From contig QFOL01000004.1 in NCBI GenBank assembly GCA_003241215.1, positions 1 to 55,487 of the forward strand: DNA of 55,487 nt. Reading direction: 5' to 3'. The translations under genes and the position numbers were made by a program. This document shows, piece by piece, positions 49,927 to 55,487 of the stretch. The notes below the pieces were generated by a model. It did not search any database, was not told the origin of the DNA, and was given only the letters and a program-made list of their open reading frames with translations. Positions within the stretch are counted from its first letter, which is position 1. Each line of letters begins with the position of its first letter. This DNA is from Agrobacterium fabrum. Lineage in GTDB: Bacteria > Pseudomonadota > Alphaproteobacteria > Rhizobiales > Rhizobiaceae.

Positions 49927-51666
49927 TTAGAGGCCGAGCCCCCGCTTGCGGCCGAAGCTCCAATCGACGCCGCCGTCGTCACGGGCGACGCCTGAGACGT
50001 GCTTGCCGAGCTGCTTTTCGAGGGAGGGCGACCACGGGACGAGCTGGAAGCCGAGACCGTCGTCCAGCATGGCGAAGCGGCCCGAGGCGAGCGCGATACG
50101 CTGCCGGTAGGTGCCGGCGACATACTCGCCGCCGCCCGCGCGATTGAATGGCTGGCCGGTGTCGGCGGCGAGCTTTTCGCCAACGGCGTCCAACTCGCGA
50201 CGACGCAACGTGTCGATCAGCCCGCGATTGAAGGTGACGCGCTGGCCCTGCCTCTCGCCGAAGCCCTGCGCGACCAGATGATCCGCGCGCCGATCCAGCG
50301 CCTGTCGCACCTCGGCGCCGAAGCCGCCCGCGGACAGGGCGGCCGGCTCGCGCGCGATGTTCTGCCGATCGAGCCAGGTTGCGCCGGTCGCCGTGACCTG
50401 ACGATCGATGTCGAGATCGGAGCGGACGGCGATGGCGACCCGGCGCTGCCCCTGAGCATCATCGAATTTGCGCAGCTCGACGATCGAGCCTGGCGCGCTG
50501 TCGCCAGCGGCATCTAGGTCGGACAGCTTGATGTGATGGGTGCGGCCGTCAACGCCGTCGACCACGGCGTAGGCCGTGCCCTTCAGCTCGTCATCAAGAC
50601 CGCGGTCGACCAGCCGACCGATGACGGGCGCATCAAGGCTCTCGGCCGCGAGCACATAGCCCGCCGAGCCGCGCTCGATGCCGCGGTCCGTCAAAGCCCG
50701 GTGCATCCGCTTGATGATGTCGCCGCGCTCGCCGAGTTCACGCAGGGTCGCCTCGGCTTTCGCATCGATCGCCCATTGACCGGGGCCGACCTGTTCGGCG
50801 AGCCCGAGTGTTTCCAGCTTGCGGAGCCGTCCGACCTTCAGCGCGTGAAATTCGTCCGGCCGCGTGTTCGGATCGATCGCCGTGTCGACGACGCCCGTGG
50901 CATGGCCATCGCGGATAAGCTGGCGGTCAAGCTGCGTGAAGCGCTCGGCGCCGACCTGGCGTTCCAGGCTGCGCTGGATGTCGAGATCGGTGCGCGGTCC
51001 TAGTTCCTGCGTGATCAGGTCACGCGCCCGGTCGCGCATCCCTTCCTTGATGTAGTCGCGCGAGATGACGAGGTCCTGCCCGTCATCGCGAACCCCGCGC
51101 ACGATCAGGTGGACATGAGGATGCTCGGTGTTCCAATGGTCGACTGCCACCCAATCGAGGCGGGTGTCGAGATCCTTTTCCATCTGCGCGGCGAGATCGC
51201 GGGTGAAGGATCTGAGATCGGCCATATCGGAGGCATCGTCGGGCGAGACGATGAACCGGAAATGGTGGCGATCGTCCTGGCATCGTTCCGAGAAAGCCTT
51301 CGGATCGGCGTTGTCACCGCCCGGTCCGAAGAGATGGGCCTTCTCTCCGTCACGGGTCACGCCCTCGCGGCGCAGATAGTTGAGGTGGGTGGCAAGAGGC
51401 GCGGCGCGAGCAGAGTGGCGCACGACGCGCGCCTTGATGACGGCGCCACGCGAGCGCGCGGTGAGCAGCCTGTTCGCTTGGATGCTTGCGCGTTGACCGC
51501 GCCCGAAGCGAGAGCGATTGCCCGATGCGATCCGGCCGGAGCGCGAGACGCCGGCTCCGGCCTTCTTCGCCGCGGCGAGAGCCTGCGCGATGAAGGGACG
51601 GGCCTGCTGCGCGCGAGAGGAACGTATGCGGCCTGGCCGGATGCGGAAATCACTGTCGCCGGTCAT
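49927..51666 (-). CDS. Relaxase/mobilisation nuclease with DUF3363
   Basis: 579 residues. The N-terminal basic stretch is followed by the metal-binding triad in WNTEHPHVHLIVRG (around residue 195); the nucleophile tyrosine lies probably in THLNYLRREG. The C-terminal half is the DUF3363 region of VirD2/MobP-like relaxases. It nicks oriT and leads the strand into the recipient. ATG 51666; an ATG at 51684 is an alternative. The repeats upstream are the probable oriT. Confidence 0.9.
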   Translation of the reverse strand: MTGDSDFRIRPGRIRSSRAQQARPFIAQALAAAKKAGAGVSRSGRIASGNRSRFGRGQRASIQANRLLTARSRGAVIKARVVRHSARAAPLATHLNYLRREGVTRDGEKAHLFGPGGDNADPKAFSERCQDDRHHFRFIVSPDDASDMADLRSFTRDLAAQMEKDLDTRLDWVAVDHWNTEHPHVHLIVRGVRDDGQDLVISRDYIKEGMRDRARDLITQELGPRTDLDIQRSLERQVGAERFTQLDRQLIRDGHATGVVDTAIDPNTRPDEFHALKVGRLRKLETLGLAEQVGPGQWAIDAKAEATLRELGERGDIIKRMHRALTDRGIERGSAGYVLAAESLDAPVIGRLVDRGLDDELKGTAYAVVDGVDGRTHHIKLSDLDAAGDSAPGSIVELRKFDDAQGQRRVAIAVRSDLDIDRQVTATGATWLDRQNIAREPAALSAGGFGAEVRQALDRRADHLVAQGFGERQGQRVTFNRGLIDTLRRRELDAVGEKLAADTGQPFNRAGGGEYVAGTYRQRIALASGRFAMLDDGLGFQLVPWSPSLEKQLGKHVSGVARDDGGVDWSFGRKRGLGL

Positions 51667-51910
51667 GGCCGATGCCCCGCACATCGCGCCAAGCGCAGGA
51701 AATCACAGGAAAATCGGCGTAGCCGCGAGGTGCGCGGAAATCCCGCACCTCGCGAAATCGCCTCATAACCTCTTGAAAAACCACAACCGACCGACGCCGC
51801 ACCTCGCGGCCTTTTATCCTGCCATCCTCCGGTCGTTCTGCCTGCCTCCCACTCCCGCGCCCTCTTGGACACGCTGGGGTGCGATATGCTGCGACTGCCG
51901 CCGTTTGCCA
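51667..51910. other. Putative oriT: inverted and direct repeats before the relaxase
   Basis: CGCGAGGTGCG at 51724-51734 and its complement at 51744-51754 form a perfect 11-bp stem with a 9-base loop; a third copy lies at 51798-51808. No gene is seen. Location directly upstream of the relaxase and the inverted repeat geometry fit an origin of transfer; the nick site is not identified. Confidence 0.6.
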
Positions 51911-52684
51911 TCATCGCCGCTCTTCTGAAGAGGCCCGCGCCACGAACAGTCCGTTCGACTGCGGCACGATGGCTGAGACATCGCGTGCCGTTGTCGCAGC
52001 CGCGGTATCATCGGCAGGACGCTCTGCCGGCACGGAAGCGGTGGCTGAGGTGCGACCGGACTGCGCGATGAACAGCGGCGCGCGTGTCCAGGCCGATCGG
52101 TCGATCGCAGCCACGACTGTCGGATTCGTGTCGGCCGAACCATCGATGACCGGCGCGAGTAAGGCGACGTAGGCGCGCGTCTCGGCCGGCAACGGACGGC
52201 CGCCGAGCGACGCTTCATAGCGGCCCGGTCCGGCATTGTAGGCCGCGAGAAATCCCGGCGAGCCGTAGCGATCGTGCAGCTCGCGAAGGTACGCCGTGCC
52301 CGCGAGGATGTTATCGCGAGGGTTGTAGGGATCACGGCCAAGGCCGTGCCGCGCGCGCAGGCCAGCCCATGTCGCGGGCATGATCTGCATCAGGCCCATT
52401 GCACCGGCCGAGGATACGGCGCGCGATTCTCCGGCGCTTTCGGCGCGCATCACCGCCCTGATCCACGTCACGGGCACGCCGAAACGCCGGGACGCCTCCT
52501 CGATGTAATCGACATAAGGATCGCGCGGCGACGATCGGACGGCCGGCGCGTCCTGCGCCATCGTGACCGCCGGCATGACGTTCGCAAGAGTAAGGCCGGA
52601 AAGGAGAAGGAGAGCCATGCGCCGGGCAGCGCAGCGCAGCCCGGACGCAGTCGAACGGCTCGTCGGCTGACGAGAGCCTAGCAT
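51911..52684 (-). CDS. Lytic transglycosylase (VirB1-like)
   Basis: 257 residues. Signal or anchor segment at residues 22-42 (MALLLLSGLTLANVMPAVTM region), then the SLT domain with catalytic Glu in MRAESAGESRAVSSAGAMGLMQIMPATW and AYNAGPGRY. Makes a local opening in the peptidoglycan for the channel. Start could also be ATG 52618, which gives a more usual signal peptide. Confidence 0.9.
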   Translation of the reverse strand: MLGSRQPTSRSTASGLRCAARRMALLLLSGLTLANVMPAVTMAQDAPAVRSSPRDPYVDYIEEASRRFGVPVTWIRAVMRAESAGESRAVSSAGAMGLMQIMPATWAGLRARHGLGRDPYNPRDNILAGTAYLRELHDRYGSPGFLAAYNAGPGRYEASLGGRPLPAETRAYVALLAPVIDGSADTNPTVVAAIDRSAWTRAPLFIAQSGRTSATASVPAERPADDTAAATTARDVSAIVPQSNGLFVARASSEERR

Positions 52685-52687
52685 CGC

Positions 52688-53035
52688 TCAATCCTTCTCG
52701 GCGCGATCGCGCGGACGCGACCAGTGCAGCGACCAGGCCTTGCCGGCATCGTCGTCGCGAAACAGATTGGCGCGGATGGGGTGCGGGAATGTCGGATCGT
52801 CGATCAGCAGCGCGATGTACTCGCCAGCCTTCTCGCCGGTGCGCTTCCAGGCCGCCCCGATCTCCGGGCCTGTTTCGTTGCTCATGCCGTCGAAGAGATG
52901 AACGCGATAATCCGGTGCGTTCTCCGCCTCGGACGATTCTGCCGCGACAATGATGATGTCCTGACGCAGCAAAAGCGTTGCGAGGTTCCCGATGAAACCA
53001 GCCTCGTCGCGTGTGAATTCGCCAATCTGGGGCAT
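52688..53035 (-). CDS. DUF736 family protein
   Basis: 115 residues. IGEFTRDEAGFIGNLATLLL start and DYRVHLFDGMSNETGPEIGAAWKRTGEKAGEYIALLIDDP (in outline) are the DUF736 signatures. These proteins occur in conjugative elements of alphaproteobacteria next to traF; role unknown. Confidence 0.9.
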   Translation of the reverse strand: MPQIGEFTRDEAGFIGNLATLLLRQDIIIVAAESSEAENAPDYRVHLFDGMSNETGPEIGAAWKRTGEKAGEYIALLIDDPTFPHPIRANLFRDDDAGKAWSLHWSRPRDRAEKD

Positions 53036-53104
53036 GTCAGTCTCCTTGGCGGTGGGGTTGAAGAAGCCCGTCGGCGAGCACCGCTCCCGCCGATGGGGAA
53101 GCGG

Positions 53105-53650
53105 TCAGCGCGTCGGCGCACGCCATTCGAAGCGGCCGGTGTCGTCTTCGTCTGTCCACAGTCGGATTGCGCGGCCGATGATCTGGTCGGTCGCAATGAG
53201 GCCGAAGTAACGGCCGTCGAGGCTGTCGCGGACCTGCCAGTTCATCAGGAAGACTTCGCCGGTCTGGACACGACGACAGCCCTGCCAGACGGGTAGATCC
53301 CGGCCGGCGCGGTCGCGTTCAAGCGCCGCGCCGACCTCGACGCCATCCACCGTGATGGTGAGGTTCGAACGGCAAACGGTCTGCCCGGCGACGGCGAGAA
53401 TCCGCTTCATCAGCGGCACGCCCTTGGGCAGATAGCCGCGTGTCGCGAGGAACGACGCAAGCGGTTCCGGCGCATCGACGGCGACCAGATCGGTGACTTC
53501 GAACGGCCCGTCGAAATCGATCGTGTAGAGGCCAATCGGCGCGCTCGCCGATGCGTTCCAGACCAACTTGGTCGGCATCGGCGTGAGGCCGGGATAGCCG
53601 ACGCCGAGCGCCGCGAGCGTGGTGGCGATGAGGAGACCCGCGCGGCTCAT
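53105..53650 (-). CDS. traF: TraF, S26-family signal peptidase
   Basis: 181 residues. N-terminal hydrophobic segment, then the catalytic serine in NASASAPIGLYTI (around residue 37) and catalytic lysine in PLMKRILAVAGQ (around residue 82). TraF peptidases process the TrbC pilin. It overlaps the DUF2840 gene by 4 bp. Confidence 0.93.
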   Translation of the reverse strand: MSRAGLLIATTLAALGVGYPGLTPMPTKLVWNASASAPIGLYTIDFDGPFEVTDLVAVDAPEPLASFLATRGYLPKGVPLMKRILAVAGQTVCRSNLTITVDGVEVGAALERDRAGRDLPVWQGCRRVQTGEVFLMNWQVRDSLDGRYFGLIATDQIIGRAIRLWTDEDDTGRFEWRAPTR

Positions 53651-54168
53651 GGCTCGGCCCTCTGGCGCAGCAGGTACGCGCGATGATGTTCGAGCGTGTA
53701 CGTGCGTGGTTCATGGCCGGCGGCGAGCCGATTGTGGACGTGTCGCCAGTGATCCTGCGAGACAGCTTCCAGATCGATGCCAAGACGCTCGATCCCGTCG
53801 ATCGCCTGCAGCACGCGCTCAACTTTCGGCCAGCTTTCGACCTTGAGAAGGATGTCGCCGCCCGGACGCACGAAGGGCAGCGTCTGGTAGGCTTCTCCAC
53901 GCGACACGGCGCGCACGATGTCGATGCGGGAAATGATCGTGCCGAAGTCGTTCGACGCCCAACGCACGAAGGCGAAGACCGTGCCGGGGCGGAACGAGAG
54001 GACGCGCCGTCGACGGTCAAGGATCTGCTCATGGGCGTGTGTCCCGAAGCGAATCCAGTTCTCGATCTTCTTCTCGACCCATGTCAGCTCGACGTGGGTG
54101 AGCGTGTCGTGCGGAAGTGCGGCCGGCGACGGGCCGCCGCGCACGCGGGGGGCCGCGGTGCCGGTCAT
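53647..54168 (-). CDS. DUF2840 family protein
   Basis: 173 residues. Typical blocks are LTHVELTWVEKKIENWIRFG and TYTLEHHRAYLLRQRAEP at the end. Found between traF and parA in many alphaproteobacterial ICEs; no known activity. Overlaps neighbours by 4 bp on both sides. Confidence 0.9.
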   Translation of the reverse strand: MTGTAAPRVRGGPSPAALPHDTLTHVELTWVEKKIENWIRFGTHAHEQILDRRRRVLSFRPGTVFAFVRWASNDFGTIISRIDIVRAVSRGEAYQTLPFVRPGGDILLKVESWPKVERVLQAIDGIERLGIDLEAVSQDHWRHVHNRLAAGHEPRTYTLEHHRAYLLRQRAEP

Positions 54169-54419
54169 GGTGTGTCTCCTTGGGTTTGCGGGAATTCGCG
54201 CGCGAGCAACTCGCGCAGCATCTCGGCGACGGTGACGCCGCGCTGGAACGCCACGATCTTGATGCGCCCGCGCAACGCCGGGGTGACGTCGATAGTCAGG
54301 CGGGCGGTGTAGCCCGCCGCATCGACGGTTCGCGCCGGCTCAACCTCGGCGGCCTTGATCCAGGCGTCGGGATTGGTCGGGCGAGATGCGAAGCCGCGCC
54401 GTTCGGATGGTTCGTTCAT
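54165..54419 (-). CDS. Small ribbon-helix-helix partition-type protein
   Basis: 84 residues. The C-terminal half (YTARLTIDVTPALRGRIKIVAFQRGVTVAEMLRELLAREF in outline) is an RHH fold of the kind that partners ParA. Directly downstream of parA with a 4-bp overlap, so probably the DNA-binding partner in partition or copy control. Confidence 0.82.
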   Translation of the reverse strand: MNEPSERRGFASRPTNPDAWIKAAEVEPARTVDAAGYTARLTIDVTPALRGRIKIVAFQRGVTVAEMLRELLAREFPQTQGDTP

Positions 54420-55054
54420 GGCGCGATCCTTTCGATCTCGGTGACGAGCGCCGCGATCTCGCGCGCGGCGGGACCGTCGTCGTCGATCTCGAATGCGAGG
54501 CGACCGGATTGCGCCGCGTCGGCGTAGACGACGCGCTGGCCGATGGTGTTGCGCAGCACGGGCGGATCGTGATCGGCCAGCGTTTCGGCAGTCTCGCGCG
54601 CGATCACCGTCCGGGCGCCGCAGCGGTTGAGGACGAAGCGAGCGCGAAGGTCTGGCCGATAGATGCGTGCCTCCGACAGGAGCGCCAGCATTTCGGCCGA
54701 GGCCCAGCCATCGAGCGGTGATGGCTGTACCGGGATGAGCAGGAGGTCAGCCGCGAGCAGTGCGGAGCGCATCAGCCCGGCGACGCGCGGCGGTCCGTCG
54801 ATGACGACGTGATCGACGTCGCGCGCCAATTCGGGCGCCTCGCGATGCAGCGTGTCGCGCGCCAGGCCGACGACGCCGAACAGGCGCGGATGGCCAGCTC
54901 GGCCGCGCTGCTGCGACCAGTCGAGCGCGGAGCCCTGCGGGTCGGCGTCGAGGAGCGTGATACGCCTACCGCGGCTGGCCCATTCGCCGGCAAGATGTAG
55001 CGCAAGCGTCGTCTTGCCGACGCCACCCTTCTGATTGAGGAGCGCAATGATCAT
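54416..55054 (-). CDS. parA: ParA-family ATPase
   Basis: 212 residues. Deviant Walker A NQKGGVGKTTLALHLA at residues 8-23, LLDADPQGSALDW, and Walker B region DHVVIDGPPRVAG. Likely stabilises the excised or replicating form of the element, or assists transfer. It overlaps the repA stop by 4 bp. Confidence 0.95.
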   Translation of the reverse strand: MIIALLNQKGGVGKTTLALHLAGEWASRGRRITLLDADPQGSALDWSQQRGRAGHPRLFGVVGLARDTLHREAPELARDVDHVVIDGPPRVAGLMRSALLAADLLLIPVQPSPLDGWASAEMLALLSEARIYRPDLRARFVLNRCGARTVIARETAETLADHDPPVLRNTIGQRVVYADAAQSGRLAFEIDDDGPAAREIAALVTEIERIAP

Positions 55055-55487
55055 CGCGCACCTCCAGACTTCGGTCGAAGCGGCAGCTCGGGCGCGGAGG
55101 TATCTCGGGTGGCGCCGGTGCCGGGTTCACTGCTCTTCCTGGCGACCGTGCTGAGGCCCCGGGCGGCGTCGCGGATGAGCTTTTGCACATCGCGCGCGCG
55201 CTCTTCAAAGTTAGATTCTTGGTTAGACTCTAAGTTAAGGGCGCGATTCCGGCTTTTATTTCCGTGCGTTAAGCCCTGTTTCGGTTCCTGATAGCACGAG
55301 CCTCGGGTTCCCGATGGCACGATAGTCCGGGTTCCTGATAGCACGAGGCTATCCACAGCTTGTCCACAGGCCGGGGAAGGCTCGAAGTCCAGCAGGACGC
55401 GGCCGCCAATCTCCGTTTCGAGGAACAGCGTGTAGCCCGGCAAAGGCTGTCGGCGGACGATGTCGCGCAGCTCGAAGGCGAAGCGCT
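55051..55487 (-). CDS. repA: Replication initiator protein A (C-terminal part, cut by window edge)
   Basis: About 145 residues visible; the frame is open to the edge (reads FELRDIVRRQPLPGYTLFLETEIGG). This matches the replication initiator RepA family found upstream of parA in ICEs and plasmids of alphaproteobacteria. The C-terminal third (SRNRALNLESNQESNFEERARDVQKLI in outline) is charged and probably flexible. Three near-identical 18-bp repeats lie inside the gene at 55283-55347. Confidence 0.82.
   Translation of the reverse strand, partial: RFAFELRDIVRRQPLPGYTLFLETEIGGRVLLDFEPSPACGQAVDSLVLSGTRTIVPSGTRGSCYQEPKQGLTHGNKSRNRALNLESNQESNFEERARDVQKLIRDAARGLSTVARKSSEPGTGATRDTSAPELPLRPKSGGAR
55283..55347 (-). 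repeat. Three iteron-like 18-bp repeats inside repA
   Basis: Minus strand units CTCGTGCTATCAGGAACC (55347-55330), ATCGTGCCATCGGGAACC (55323-55306) and CTCGTGCTATCAGGAACC (55300-55283). First and third are identical. Spacing is 24 then 23 bp, so the third copy is read in another frame. Confidence 0.7.

Noticed and set aside
1..55487. CRISPR array, rRNA or insertion sequence
   Set aside because: No regular short repeats with unique spacers, no rRNA-like segments and no transposase gene or terminal inverted repeats were seen.

Overview
The window is a piece of an alphaproteobacterial genome, most likely Agrobacterium/Rhizobium. The evidence is an Agrobacterium-type PmtA at the left edge, a rhizobial palindromic repeat before queG, and a uppP-fzlA-queG neighbourhood of the kind seen in Rhizobiales. 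It has two parts: about 18.5 kb of ordinary chromosome (1-18554), then the left end of an integrative and conjugative element (ICE) inserted at the 3' end of guaA, running beyond the right edge (18543-55487).

Chromosome, left to right: pmtA, a histidine-phosphatase protein, pyrF, DUF1330, an NDUFA9-like Rossmann protein, a small secreted peptide, uppP (minus strand), fzlA, queG (apparently started on ATC), an SDR protein, an RlpA-family protein, rsmB, an iron-type cluster (imelysin, di-haem oxidoreductase, second imelysin, DUF1513 protein, with a palindromic operator-like site upstream), tspO, a PaaI-like thioesterase, an MTA/SAH nucleosidase-like protein, and guaA.

ICE: a P4-type tyrosine integrase and an AlpA-like regulator lie next to attL. 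The cargo (20.5-36.6 kb) follows. The transfer and maintenance backbone (36.6-55.5 kb, nearly all minus strand) reads, in transcription order, repA (cut by the edge), parA, RHH, DUF2840, traF, DUF736, lytic transglycosylase, oriT-like repeats, relaxase, traG, CopG, DUF2285-like, then trbB-C-D-E-J-K-L-F-G-I and DUF2274.

The most interesting content is the cargo. Fifteen copies of one 24-bp motif, reading GATTTGAAAGCA followed by AGAAYCGGAGTG, stand in front of almost every cargo transcription unit on both strands, usually 57-95 bp before the start codon. In eight copies a TA-initial -10-like hexamer begins exactly 20 bp after the motif. The first half fits the [A/G]AT-N6-GCAA form of an Ada box. 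The genes so marked include ada itself, in an operon with a CDP-alcohol phosphatidyltransferase and alkA; alkB with a CxxC protein; two ogt genes; three paralogous 2OG-Fe(II) oxygenases; a PEP-mutase-fold protein with altered metal ligands; a TagD-like cytidylyltransferase with a TMEM175 channel; a SnoaL protein; several unknown small proteins; and, 11 kb away inside the transfer region, a DUF2285-like protein. My reading is a mobile, Ada-controlled alkylation-response regulon carried by the ICE, with several members not usually counted as alkylation-repair genes. The motif and its placement are seen directly; control by Ada is inference.
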